DNA from: Pokkaliibacter sp046614695 | Lineage (GTDB): Bacteria > Pseudomonadota > Gammaproteobacteria > Pseudomonadales > Balneatricaceae | Length of the DNA: 64,000 nt | Reading direction: 5' to 3' | Assembly: GCF_046614695.1 (NCBI RefSeq) | Contig: NZ_JBKKHQ010000008.1 | Coordinates: 62,001 to 126,000 of the forward strand | In this document: piece after piece, positions 43,418 through 51,980 of the stretch | Layout of the letters: each line of letters opens with the position of its first letter | Numbering within the stretch: position 1 is the first letter of the stretch | Notes under the pieces: model-generated | Database searches by the model: none | Seen by the model: only the letters and a program-made list of their open reading frames with translations | Told to the model about the DNA's origin: nothing | Made by a program: the position numbers and the translations under genes

Positions 43418-43931
43418 CAGCGTGCTGTGTGCCGCTGAAATTACGATTGAGCCGGGAAAGACCGCAGCGGACCCGTCTGTCATGGTGATTCCAGCGGCGG
43501 CAAGAGCCCGGGCATCCGGGAGCGATCCCAATAATGTGGGAGTCTATCCGGCTCCCACTGCGACCAAGGACTCGACAAATGCCAGTGTTGTGGATGTCAT
43601 CAAGGCGCCGCTGCCAGTGGCCAAAAGTCCGGTGGATGCCAAAGTAATTCCTGCTCCTGCCGAGAGGAAAACTCAGCCAGCAGGGAGCTGGGAAGTTGAG
43701 GTGATAACCGCTCCGCAGGCGCGCAAACTCTCTGCGCCTGTTGAGGCACGCGTGATAACAGCACCTCAGGTGAAGGTCGCGCCCGGGAGCGTCATGCCTG
43801 AGGATGTGGATGTAATTGCCGCACCTGCCAAAGTGAAGACCGCTACACCGGATGCCACGATTATTTCTGCACCCGTGGCAAAAAAACCGGCAGAGGATTT
43901 TCCCGATCCGACGATCATTCCGGCGCCCTGA
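43350..43931 (+). CDS. Secreted protein with V-I-x-A-P repeats, unknown family
   Basis: The frame overlaps the end of sbcB; ATGs at 43350 or 43356 give about 191-193 residues. An N-terminal signal peptide ('LRSCCVLSGLLLSSSVLCA') is followed by about nine copies of a degenerate unit of 16-20 residues centred on [D/E]-x-x-[VI]-[IY]-x-A-P (VIPAAA, VYPAPT, VIKAPL, VIPAPA, VITAPQ twice, VIAAPA, IISAPV, IIPAP). The rest is Ala/Pro/Lys-rich and probably unfolded. No family was recognised. It may bind cell wall or envelope partners. A strong terminator follows. Confidence 0.7.
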   Translation: MLMILNPHFLRSCCVLSGLLLSSSVLCAAEITIEPGKTAADPSVMVIPAAARARASGSDPNNVGVYPAPTATKDSTNASVVDVIKAPLPVAKSPVDAKVIPAPAERKTQPAGSWEVEVITAPQARKLSAPVEARVITAPQVKVAPGSVMPEDVDVIAAPAKVKTATPDATIISAPVAKKPAEDFPDPTIIPAP

Positions 43932-43965
43932 GCACGCCGGCAACGATGCTACTGACAGTGAAAAT

Positions 43966-43996
43966 AAAAAAAGGCCTCAGAGAAGAGGCCTTTTTT
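43966..43996. terminator. Bidirectional terminator (repeat-protein gene / M16 protease)
   Basis: A7-GGCCTC (43966-43978), loop AGAGAA and GAGGCC-T6 (43985-43996) form a hairpin with T runs on both strands between convergent genes. Confidence 0.93.
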
Positions 43997-44009
43997 GTCC
44001 TAAGTTTCC

Positions 44010-46766
44010 TCAGGACTTTTCAGGAACGGCTGAAATCACCAGACTGCGCTGGTCCTGCACACTGGTTTGGCGCTTGAACAGTGCCTTAAGATCCGCCGCT
44101 TTCACATTCTCCAGCGCCTGAATCATCTTCTCGCGACTATCGAAACTTTTTGCGTCACGGTCCAGCTCTCGCCAGTAGTATTCGCTTCGCTGATACAGGG
44201 TTTCATCCGGCTGTTTCAGATCCTGAATTATGCCCTGTTTGAAGCTTGCCAGTTGCTGATCGTTAAGCTGCGCCAGACGAGGACCGAAAACTTGCTGGAA
44301 GCTTTCAATCGCCCGCTCAATTTGTAATCCCGATGCCTTGGGCGACTGCACAATAAAGGACAGCCCCGGGTAATCGATAAAGGGTGTATAGGTGGCAAAA
44401 ACGATGTAGCCCAGTTGCTGCTCAGTTCGAAGCGAAGCATAGAAGGGCGTCGACATGATCTGGCTGAGCAGAATGAATTCCGCTTTGGTCTTGTCAGAAT
44501 CATCTGCGCCTTGCCAGTACCAGGTGACGGCCGTGTCTTTGTGCGCCAGTTCAGCGCTCTGACGTTCTTCCGTGCCGGGCAGCAGCATCTTCGGCTTGAT
44601 GGACGGTACATCGACGGCCTTGGCATCCGCCAGCCAATGAGACTGCAGCTGCTTGGCCATGCTCAGCGCGGTATCTTTTTCCAGATTGCCATGGGCCAGG
44701 GCGACGATCTGCATTTGGCTACGCCATTGCGGGAAGAAGGCCTTGAGTTTATCCAGTGTCATTTCCTGACTGGCTTTGGCCAGCTCAGCGCTGCTCCATT
44801 GTGCCGGAATCAGGCGCTCACCCAGCCAGCGCATCGTGGCCTGATAGGGCGTCGTCTGTTGCTGGTTATCAATACCGTCGGAAAATTCCTGACGCAGGAT
44901 GTCATAACGCTGCTGATTAAACTCCGGATGCAACATGGCATTCTGCACAGCCGCAAGAATTTCATTCTGCTTGTCGCTGTAGCCTGAAATGCGCAGGGAA
45001 ACACCACGCAGGTGGTGATACAGCTGCATATCTATCCCGGCCAGCAGGGCAGGATAGAGCTCGGCATTCAACTGCTGGTTAATTAGCTGAACGTAGAACT
45101 CAGACATGACGTAATGCAGCGGACTGTCATTGGTCAGAGGCGAGCGGAAGTTAATAAAAATATCGCTTCGTGGGGTATTGAAAGAGGTGTCCTTCTGGAA
45201 CCACATCTCAAGCCCGGGCACCTTGTAGATCGATTCCGGGTGCGCTGATGAATTGCCCGACAACAGATTCAGCTTTTCCGGAATAAAGGGATTGGGCTGC
45301 GGTAGTGCCAGTGCAGATTCAAGCTTGCCGGGCAGTTTGCCTTCGTAGTCCGAGGCTTTGATGGGCTTGAGCGAGTAATCCACCTTGTACCACTTGGTGG
45401 TTTTGTCGGTGCTGACTTCGGGGGCCATCAGGCTGACCAGCATGTTTTCCGGCGTCAGTTTATTCAGGAGCTGATGAACCAGTGCGGGGTCGAAGTCGTC
45501 ATAACGGTAGTGCTCGTGAATGACTTCTGCGGCTGGCGTGTCCTGAAGATTGGAGGCCAGGGAGCGAACGTAGCTCACGCCATCAAACTTTTCCTGATAG
45601 CGGAAGTCGAGATCTGCCATCTTCGCCATTTCCTGATAGCGCCAGGCTTCAACGCCTTTCTCCTTGATCATGTCGATGTAATCAAAGATCAGCTTCAGGC
45701 TGTCCTGCACATGCTCAACGCCCGCTGGCGTCAGGTCCATTGTCAGCTGCAGTGTCGAGGCATCATCGCCTTGGTAGCCAATGCCTGCGCCTAAAGAAGT
45801 GGCCCATCCTTGTTTTTTCAGCACGGAAAGAATACTGCCTTCACTTTCATCGCCAATCAGGTTGGCAATATAAGAAAGTGGTTTCTTGTCACGGTAAGGC
45901 TCAAGAGAAGGTAACGGAAAGTCGACTGTCAGGCTTCGCAGTTCACGCAGGGGCTTCACATCCAGCCGGGCGGGGAGCTGCTGCGGGGTGTAGAGCGGAG
46001 CGAAGTCACGCTTGAGCTCAATATTATGGTTAGGAACGGCCGCGAAGTAGCTGGTAACCAGCTTCTGCAGTTCCGGTAGCGGACGTTTGCCCAGCACGAC
46101 TAAACGCATGCGATTGGCACTGTAGTGGTGCTGGTAAAAGTCCATCAGCTCCTGGCGCAGCTGACCTTTATCGTTGGACAGGGTCGTCAGGTTTCCGACC
46201 GAGAAGCGGCTGATGGGATGATCCGGGTTATAGGCTCGTCGCATGGTTTCGTAGAAACGGCGGCCATCTTCACGAATCTTGGCTTTGTACTCGGAATCGA
46301 CGGCGTGTACTTCACGGTCGACATATTCCGGTGTGAAGAGGGGCGCTATAAAGAACTGCGAGAAACGGTCCATGGCCTGAGGCAGCTGGCCAGGATCGAT
46401 ATCGAAGAAGTAGTTGGTGTGTGTAAAGGCGGTAAAGGCGTTTTGCTCACCGCCATTGGCGCTTACAAAGCCCTGATATTCATCGGGGCGGGGGAACTTC
46501 TTGGTTCCCAGAAACAGCATGTGCTCCAGAAAGTGAGCCAGGCCCGGAACCGCTGTGGGTTCATCGGCGCTACCCACATTCACGTCCATGGAGACGGCGG
46601 CTTTGTCGGTCTTGGGGTCGCTGATGAGCAGCACTTGCAGGTCGTTGGGCAGCGTCAGGCTCTGATACTGACGGTGATCATTAGGGCTCTTGATGATCTC
46701 TTGCGCGGAGACACTCCCGCAGCAAAGGGCGCTGAGAACAAGCGCAGAATACCAACTGGGCTTCAT
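44010..46766 (-). CDS. Periplasmic M16 zinc protease (pitrilysin/insulinase family)
   Basis: From the ATG at 46766 the product is 918 aa with a signal peptide (to about residue 21, 'GSVSA'). The inverted zinc motif HFLEH (H78, E81, H82) and the third ligand E159 in 'EVHAVDSEYK' are spaced 77 residues apart, exactly as in pitrilysin. The inactive second half and the middle domains are present at normal length. It likely degrades small peptides in the periplasm. An in-frame start 54 nt upstream would spoil the signal peptide. Confidence 0.94.
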   Translation of the reverse strand: MKPSWYSALVLSALCCGSVSAQEIIKSPNDHRQYQSLTLPNDLQVLLISDPKTDKAAVSMDVNVGSADEPTAVPGLAHFLEHMLFLGTKKFPRPDEYQGFVSANGGEQNAFTAFTHTNYFFDIDPGQLPQAMDRFSQFFIAPLFTPEYVDREVHAVDSEYKAKIREDGRRFYETMRRAYNPDHPISRFSVGNLTTLSNDKGQLRQELMDFYQHHYSANRMRLVVLGKRPLPELQKLVTSYFAAVPNHNIELKRDFAPLYTPQQLPARLDVKPLRELRSLTVDFPLPSLEPYRDKKPLSYIANLIGDESEGSILSVLKKQGWATSLGAGIGYQGDDASTLQLTMDLTPAGVEHVQDSLKLIFDYIDMIKEKGVEAWRYQEMAKMADLDFRYQEKFDGVSYVRSLASNLQDTPAAEVIHEHYRYDDFDPALVHQLLNKLTPENMLVSLMAPEVSTDKTTKWYKVDYSLKPIKASDYEGKLPGKLESALALPQPNPFIPEKLNLLSGNSSAHPESIYKVPGLEMWFQKDTSFNTPRSDIFINFRSPLTNDSPLHYVMSEFYVQLINQQLNAELYPALLAGIDMQLYHHLRGVSLRISGYSDKQNEILAAVQNAMLHPEFNQQRYDILRQEFSDGIDNQQQTTPYQATMRWLGERLIPAQWSSAELAKASQEMTLDKLKAFFPQWRSQMQIVALAHGNLEKDTALSMAKQLQSHWLADAKAVDVPSIKPKMLLPGTEERQSAELAHKDTAVTWYWQGADDSDKTKAEFILLSQIMSTPFYASLRTEQQLGYIVFATYTPFIDYPGLSFIVQSPKASGLQIERAIESFQQVFGPRLAQLNDQQLASFKQGIIQDLKQPDETLYQRSEYYWRELDRDAKSFDSREKMIQALENVKAADLKALFKRQTSVQDQRSLVISAVPEKS

Positions 46767-46797
46767 GGCAATCCTGTAAGCTGGTGACAATCGTTGC

Positions 46798-47451
46798 TCA
46801 ACCTTGGAAACGACGGCCAATGGGTTGGATGCATTCCGGGCTCTGGAAGTCCGGCGAATTCATTTGTGGTGTTACCTGCCAGCTTTGCAAGGGAGCAGAC
46901 CAAGGCTGTAACAGCTTGAACACTTCCTCCTCAGAGAGGTCAGGATCAAGCCACTGTTGTGCCTGTTCTTCGGTCAAAAATACCGGCATGCGCGTCAGAA
47001 AGGCGCTGAGAAAGGCGTTTGCCCGCGTACTGATCAGCGCGCAGGTCAAAAAGGATAGCTCTTCAAATTTGTAGGTTTCCCACAGTGCCGCTGCGTATAG
47101 CACCGGTTGCTCCGGGCTTGAGATATACACAGGCCAGCGGCGTTTATCCTGCTGTATCCATTCATAGATACCATCAACCGGAATCAGGGCGCGCTGGCGC
47201 CGGACAGGCTTTTTGAAGATGCCATTGGTCAGCAGCTGATCGGCCCGGGCGGTATAGGGCGCACGGTCAAGATGGCTGATCCAGGAGGGAGCGAGTCCCC
47301 AGTGGGCAGATTCAAGTATCTCGGGCTGACGAATCAGGGCCAGCCATTGGTGGGGAGCAATATTGGGTGAGGGTTTGAGAGGGCGGGGAGCGTTGTCACG
47401 CAACTCCCACCCTTGCTCGTAGACTGCCTGCTGGGCGACACGTCCCGTCAT
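46798..47451 (-). CDS. SRAP (YedK/HMCES) family protein lacking key catalytic residues
   Basis: A 217-residue protein with the SRAP fold pattern: 'WGLAPSW', 'ARADQL', 'RRQRALIPVDGIYEW', 'YAAALWE', 'CALISTRAN' and 'TRMPVFL'. SRAP proteins form a covalent shield on abasic sites through Cys2. Here codon 2 is ACG (Thr) instead of Cys, the Asn of the 'NAR' motif is Thr67, and the His of 'HxRMP' is Leu152; Glu97 of 'YEW' remains. The ATG at 47451 is well fixed by the family start M-x-GR. It is therefore either a pseudoenzyme or works by another chemistry. Confidence 0.85.
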   Translation of the reverse strand: MTGRVAQQAVYEQGWELRDNAPRPLKPSPNIAPHQWLALIRQPEILESAHWGLAPSWISHLDRAPYTARADQLLTNGIFKKPVRRQRALIPVDGIYEWIQQDKRRWPVYISSPEQPVLYAAALWETYKFEELSFLTCALISTRANAFLSAFLTRMPVFLTEEQAQQWLDPDLSEEEVFKLLQPWSAPLQSWQVTPQMNSPDFQSPECIQPIGRRFQG

Positions 47452-47488
47452 AGGCCTCTCTTATTAATGCTGAAGAAGGGCTTGTCGC

Positions 47489-47755
47489 TCAGTGGCGAGC
47501 GGGCAGTGCGGCCAGAGCAATATCACGGGCGCGGTGCTGATCGCCCTCTGGCAGGGTGGCAATCTGCTCCAGTGCAACCAGTGCCTGGGTCAGCTGCATG
47601 GCATATTCGTGGTTGGCTTCCTGAAAAGCTGTATCAATGGCCTGATACACCTTGCTGATCTGTTCATCCCTTTCAGCCTGGGAATCGACCTGTTTCAGGG
47701 CTTGCAGACAGGCAGTCGCTATCTTGATATAACGCTGGTTGCGTGCTTGGCTCAT
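47489..47755 (-). CDS. Small helical protein of unknown function
   Basis: An 88-residue protein with a GGAG site 9 nt upstream of its ATG. It is predicted to be three or four amphipathic helices (TPR-like spacing: 'CLQALKQVDSQAERDEQISKVY' region, 'AIDTAFQEANHEYAMQLTQAL' region). I do not recognise a family. It is 37 nt upstream of the SRAP gene on the same strand, so the two may be cotranscribed. Confidence 0.6.
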   Translation of the reverse strand: MSQARNQRYIKIATACLQALKQVDSQAERDEQISKVYQAIDTAFQEANHEYAMQLTQALVALEQIATLPEGDQHRARDIALAALPARH

Positions 47756-47882
47756 GGGAATGACTCCGGCAGTAACTTCATCGACATCCTATCCCGGTCA
47801 TGATGGCGAAAGCCTTTTATCATGGCGGATGAGGCTAAGTGTACGGTAAAGCGTTACACACGACCAGCGCGGCCCTTGGGCC

Positions 47883-48359
47883 TTACCACCAGTATTTGCC
47901 CCAGTTTTGCGGATTGGCCCAGTGATTGGCATTGTTCCAGCTGCGAACATGGTTATAAGTAAGCAAATCAAAGGCATAGAGTACAAAGGCACTGTCAGCA
48001 CTCTGAATGGTCGCTTCCTTGGTCATACCGAGGCTATAGAAGTCGGTATCCTGCCATTCACTCTGGTCGTCCTGCTGATAGCAGACCCAGACACTAGGGG
48101 CGAAAAGATGTCGCAGCCTGCCGATCAGGGTTTTTCCTTCTGACTTGGGTAACTGTTCCAGTTGCTGGGAGACCAGTACCAGATCGAACGTTTCCTCAGG
48201 TGCGCGTTGAATGTCCGGACATTCGCTCACCGCAATGGGCCTGTTCGTAGTGTCGATCTGAAAGGTACTGACCGCCGGTGGCAGTTCCGGACCCAGACAC
48301 AGGAGACGCTGGGGCTTTTTTTGTTGCAGTCGTTCCAGTAAAAGTTCATTGGGCGTCAT
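47883..48359 (-). CDS. DUF6231-like protein with a degenerate methyltransferase fold
   Basis: From the ATG at 48359 this is a 158-residue protein. 'RLLCLGPELPP' resembles a worn Rossmann motif I of SAM methyltransferases, and 'ETFDLVLVSQQLEQLPKSEG' the usual motif IV region. The C-terminus is rich in Trp and Asn ('SWNNANHWANPQNWGKYWW'). I believe it belongs to a pseudomonad family labelled DUF6231, but from memory only. A frame extension to 48410 is possible. Confidence 0.6.
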   Translation of the reverse strand: MTPNELLLERLQQKKPQRLLCLGPELPPAVSTFQIDTTNRPIAVSECPDIQRAPEETFDLVLVSQQLEQLPKSEGKTLIGRLRHLFAPSVWVCYQQDDQSEWQDTDFYSLGMTKEATIQSADSAFVLYAFDLLTYNHVRSWNNANHWANPQNWGKYWW

Positions 48360-48539
48360 GGCGTACTCATTTCGCAGGTAAAGCGGCGCAGACTCGTAAC
48401 AGCCTTTCACCGGATGACGTTATTGCGCAAAATAACCTCTGGCCCAGGCTGCTGGTGAGAAATCCTCAGCATCAAGGGCAGCGGGCTGAAGTTCACAAGG
48501 GTGACATAGCCCATTAACTTACGCATCAGGGAGACGGGG

Positions 48540-48923
48540 ATGAATCGGGAAAAGGTCGTATTTGCATTTTTTATCGTACTGGCACTGACGCTGAACTTCG
48601 GCTTTGTGCTGGGGGAAATGCAAAACCCTGAGCACCACAATGCCTTTGAGCTTTTTGCGGCCATTGTCGTAAGCCTGATCGCAACGGTGCTTAAATTTGG
48701 CGACCGAACCCACATCGGTGCGGTGCTGCTGGCGACCAGCCTGGTGGCGGATTTGCAGCTGTTGCTGGCAGCCATGGTCTGGGGCTATGCAGACTATGTT
48801 TCGGAAAGTGGTTTGACCACCAGCATTGTCTCGTCGGTGGTGTCCTTATCCGCTGGCGCCTTGCTGGCGAATGTGACCTCAGTCATTCTGCTGATGGTCG
48901 AGACCGTGATGATTCGTCGGTAA
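48540..48923 (+). CDS. DUF6394-like small membrane protein
   Basis: A 127-residue polytopic protein with three to four transmembrane helices (about 7-25, 38-52, 62-82, 95-122). It lies 6 nt upstream of the twin-RCK channel gene and is almost certainly cotranscribed with it. I recall this pair as conserved in pseudomonads. It may be an accessory subunit of the channel; there is no direct evidence for this. Confidence 0.7.
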   Translation: MNREKVVFAFFIVLALTLNFGFVLGEMQNPEHHNAFELFAAIVVSLIATVLKFGDRTHIGAVLLATSLVADLQLLLAAMVWGYADYVSESGLTTSIVSSVVSLSAGALLANVTSVILLMVETVMIRR

Positions 48924-48929
48924 GCGCTG

Positions 48930-50651
48930 ATGAAGAGCGCTATGTACCTGCTGCTTCGCAGGTTACGTCTTCCGCTGATTTCACTGATCGTGGTGTACGC
49001 CGTCTCCATTACCGGATTCGTGCTGATTCCCGGTCAGGATGATCAGGGCCAGCCCTGGCAGATGGGCTTTTTCCATGCTTTCTATTTCGTCAGCTTTATG
49101 GGCTCGACCATTGGCTTTGGCGAGATTCCCTATCCCTTTACTGATGCCCAGCGCTACTGGGCGATGCTGACCATTTACGCCACGGTCATCGTCTGGCTGT
49201 ACAGCATCGGAACCATGCTTTCCGTGTTGCAGGACCCGGCGTTCTCCCGCGTAAGGTCGCGGCACCGCTTTCGGAATGCCGTTCGGCAGATTCAGGAGCC
49301 TTTTTACCTCGTCTGCGGTTATGGCCTGACCGGCGGCTTGCTGGTCAAAATGATGGCTGAGCGGGGTTTGCAGACGGTGGTGGTCGATATTGACCAGAGC
49401 CGCGTGGATGATCTGGAGACAGATTCACTGGGGATGATGATTCCGGCCTATGGCGCGGATGCGAGCCAGCCGGATGTCCTCAAGGATGCAGGCTTGCTCA
49501 AGCCCAACTGTATCGGCGTGATTGCGCTGACCAACAATGATGAAGTGAATCTGGCCATTGCTATTGCCGGCAAGCTGCTCACCAAGGAAACGCCGGTGAT
49601 CAGTCGTGCTGAAAACGACTCACTGGCGGCTAACCTGGCTTCTTTTGGTACAGATCACATCATCAATCCTTTTACCTCCTTTGCCGAATACATGGCGATG
49701 GCCATTCACGCGCCCTACCGTCATTTGGTGTATGACTGGCTGGTGAATCCCCGTCATCGCCCTTTGCAGTTTGGCGAGCGAAAACCGCGCGGCAACTGGG
49801 TGATATGCGGTTATGGGCGAATGGGCACCGCGTTGCATAAACAGCTGCAAGTGCAGAATGTTGAACTGGTGGTGGTTGAACCTGACCCGGCCAAGTACGG
49901 CCTGACCGATAATATGGTTGAGGGTTTGGGGACGGAGGCTGTCACTCTGGAACAGGCGGATATCCGTGAGGCTGCAGGTCTGGTGGCGGCGACCGCAAGC
50001 GATGCCAATAACCTCTCGATTCTCATGACGGCACGTGAAATAAACCCGGATCTGATCACCGTGGTTCGGCAGAATCAGCGCTATAACGAAGCGGTTTTTA
50101 AAGCAGCGAAAGCGGATTATGTCATGGACCCGAGCGGCATCATGGCCAACCGGATCATGATGCTGATCAAATCGCCATTGCTGCTGGATTTTCTCTCGTA
50201 TCTGCCGCGCGAATCGGATGAGTGGGCTTACAAGCTCATCATGCAGATGCGTGATCTGGTCGGCCAGGAGGAACTGGATAGCTGGTCATTCACCCTTAAT
50301 GATCGCGAAACGCCTGCGCTGATAACCTCCCTGAACCTTCAGGAAGAGCTGCCGCTGTCGCTGTTTTTGCATCATCCCGGTAACCGCAAGGACAGCTTGC
50401 CGGCATTGGCGCTGATGCTCAAACGGCAAGGCGAGGTGACACTGCTACCGGCCACCGACACGCAACTTCAGGCCGGAGACCAGCTGCTGTTCTGCGGTGA
50501 TACGGAGGCCTACGGCCCCATGTCCCGAATTGCGTATAACTACAACATGCTGACCTACGTTCGCGATGGTTATGAAGGTGCCTCCGGCACGGTTTGGCGC
50601 TGGCTGAATCGTCGCTTTGAAGGCCTGGATGATCCTCGCTCCTCAAACTAG
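48930..50651 (+). CDS. Two-helix potassium-channel-like protein with twin RCK domains
   Basis: The 573-residue product has two transmembrane helices (about 13-33 and 75-98) around a pore loop whose filter reads TIGFGE (residues 60-65) instead of the usual TVGYGD. Two RCK/TrkA-N domains follow, with Rossmann motifs 'VCGYGLTGG' and 'ICGYGRMG', and a C-terminal TrkA-C-like domain. It is most like bacterial Kch/GsuK-type channels. The modified filter leaves its ion selectivity open. A terminator hairpin follows. Confidence 0.88.
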   Translation: MKSAMYLLLRRLRLPLISLIVVYAVSITGFVLIPGQDDQGQPWQMGFFHAFYFVSFMGSTIGFGEIPYPFTDAQRYWAMLTIYATVIVWLYSIGTMLSVLQDPAFSRVRSRHRFRNAVRQIQEPFYLVCGYGLTGGLLVKMMAERGLQTVVVDIDQSRVDDLETDSLGMMIPAYGADASQPDVLKDAGLLKPNCIGVIALTNNDEVNLAIAIAGKLLTKETPVISRAENDSLAANLASFGTDHIINPFTSFAEYMAMAIHAPYRHLVYDWLVNPRHRPLQFGERKPRGNWVICGYGRMGTALHKQLQVQNVELVVVEPDPAKYGLTDNMVEGLGTEAVTLEQADIREAAGLVAATASDANNLSILMTAREINPDLITVVRQNQRYNEAVFKAAKADYVMDPSGIMANRIMMLIKSPLLLDFLSYLPRESDEWAYKLIMQMRDLVGQEELDSWSFTLNDRETPALITSLNLQEELPLSLFLHHPGNRKDSLPALALMLKRQGEVTLLPATDTQLQAGDQLLFCGDTEAYGPMSRIAYNYNMLTYVRDGYEGASGTVWRWLNRRFEGLDDPRSSN

Positions 50652-50683
50652 TGGGTTATTTCCTTGGGATATCTCAGTGGTAT

Positions 50684-50716
50684 ACCGCCTGATCCTGCCT
50701 GGTTCAGGCGGTTTTT
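50684..50716 (+). terminator. Terminator after the channel gene
   Basis: ACCGCCTGA (50684-50692), an 11-nt loop and TCAGGCGGT (50704-50712) make a perfect 9-bp stem followed by TTTT. Confidence 0.85.
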
Positions 50717-50913
50717 GCCTGTCGATGTCATCGCAGGTAACCATTCGATACTTTGAACTGCTGGCCTGTTTATATTAGTTTGTGCAAGAAATTAGCATGA
50801 AGAGTGCATCTCTTGCGGCGGTCACGGGCTGTAAGAAAAACACTTTTTGATCATGGCGCGGGGCCGATGAGCAGGATGATCTCGGTCACCCGCGCAACTT
50901 TGGAGAGCACACG

Positions 50914-51903
50914 ATGTCTTTAACGCGCATGATTCCCTTGTCGCGAATTAGTACCTTCGTTATGGGTTTTTTGCTGGTGTTCACTCTGGGCATGCAGCAG
51001 GCCGAGGCGAAGCGTCTGGGCGGCGGCAAGTCATTTGGCAGCACCTATTCCACGCCTGCCAAACCTACTTATTCACCCACCCAAAGCAAAACCACAACAA
51101 ACAGCTCTGCTGCCACTAACTCCACATCCCAGACTGCTGCCGCCGCGAATACAGGCCGTAAGGGTGGTCTGATGGGCGGTATGCTAGGCGGCTTGCTGGC
51201 GGGCAGTTTGCTGGGCGCGCTGTTCTTTGGCGGTGGCTTCAGCGGCGGTGGTTTGATCGATATTCTGCTACTAGCCGGTGTGGGTTACCTGATCTACCGT
51301 ATGTTCGCCAAAAAGCGTCAGGCGGCACAATCACAAACACAGTCCCAGCAAGCCAGCAATTACGGATACCAGCCACAGCCTGCACAAGGTAGCTACAATG
51401 AACAGGCGCAAGCAGCGGTTGAGCCTCAGTCCATGGCGCGTCAGCAGAGTGAGGACGTTATTCGTGGAGGCAGCTTTGGCACGCCTCAGCAAGGTCTGAT
51501 GGCTGAGCTGGCTGAAGACTCCATGAAAACCCCGGAGTGGTTTAATGCCGAAGCCTTCCTTGAGGAAGCCAAAGGCCATTTCCGTGCCTTGCAGCAAGCC
51601 TGGGATCAGGCGGATTACGCCACGATGGCAGACTATATGACCCCCGCGCTGTTCGAGCAGATTCGTAATGAGCGCGAAGCGCTGGACCAAAGCCAGCACA
51701 CTGAAGTGGTATCGGTGATGACTGAGCTGGTAAACTTCCAGCAGTTGCAAGATCGTTTTATTGCCTCGATCCAGTTCTCCGGCTGGGTTCAGGAAGAGCA
51801 GGCCGGTCAGGAAGGTGAGTTCAGCGAGATCTGGCATCTGACCAAGTCTTCAGCGGATCCAAAGGCTCCCTGGCAGATCGAAGGTATTCAGCAGCCTGAC
51901 TGA
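50914..51903 (+). CDS. Tim44-like domain protein, membrane-anchored
   Basis: A 329-residue protein with a signal-like N-terminal helix (to about residue 32), a Ser/Thr/Ala-rich stretch, a Gly-rich hydrophobic section ('GGMLGGLLAGSLLGALFF'), a second helix (about 110-128) and a C-terminal Tim44-like domain ('WFNAEAFLEEAKGHFRALQQ', 'SIQFSGWVQEE', 'EIWHLTKS'). Bacterial Tim44-like proteins of this type are common in proteobacteria; their job is not well known. A GGAG site precedes the ATG and a strong terminator follows. Confidence 0.88.
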   Translation: MSLTRMIPLSRISTFVMGFLLVFTLGMQQAEAKRLGGGKSFGSTYSTPAKPTYSPTQSKTTTNSSAATNSTSQTAAAANTGRKGGLMGGMLGGLLAGSLLGALFFGGGFSGGGLIDILLLAGVGYLIYRMFAKKRQAAQSQTQSQQASNYGYQPQPAQGSYNEQAQAAVEPQSMARQQSEDVIRGGSFGTPQQGLMAELAEDSMKTPEWFNAEAFLEEAKGHFRALQQAWDQADYATMADYMTPALFEQIRNEREALDQSQHTEVVSVMTELVNFQQLQDRFIASIQFSGWVQEEQAGQEGEFSEIWHLTKSSADPKAPWQIEGIQQPD

Positions 51904-51929
51904 AAGCGCTGACCCGCAAGACTAAACGC

Positions 51930-51959
51930 AAAAACGGCATCCAAAGATGCCGTTTTTTT
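51930..51959. terminator. Bidirectional terminator (Tim44-like / yaaA)
   Basis: A5-CGGCATC (51930-51941), loop CAAA and GATGCCG-T7 (51946-51959) lie between convergent genes; T runs occur on both strands. Confidence 0.93.
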
Positions 51960-51980
51960 ATGACTCACTTTCAGTGGTAC

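Noticed and set aside
43308..43943. 211-codon - strand frame mirroring the repeat protein
   Set aside because: It is Arg/His/Cys/Gly-rich in the way of antisense frames. The + strand has a signal peptide and a regular peptide repeat.
46125..46787. 220-codon + strand frame opposite the M16 protease
   Set aside because: It is antisense to the conserved zinc-protease domain and without a ribosome site.
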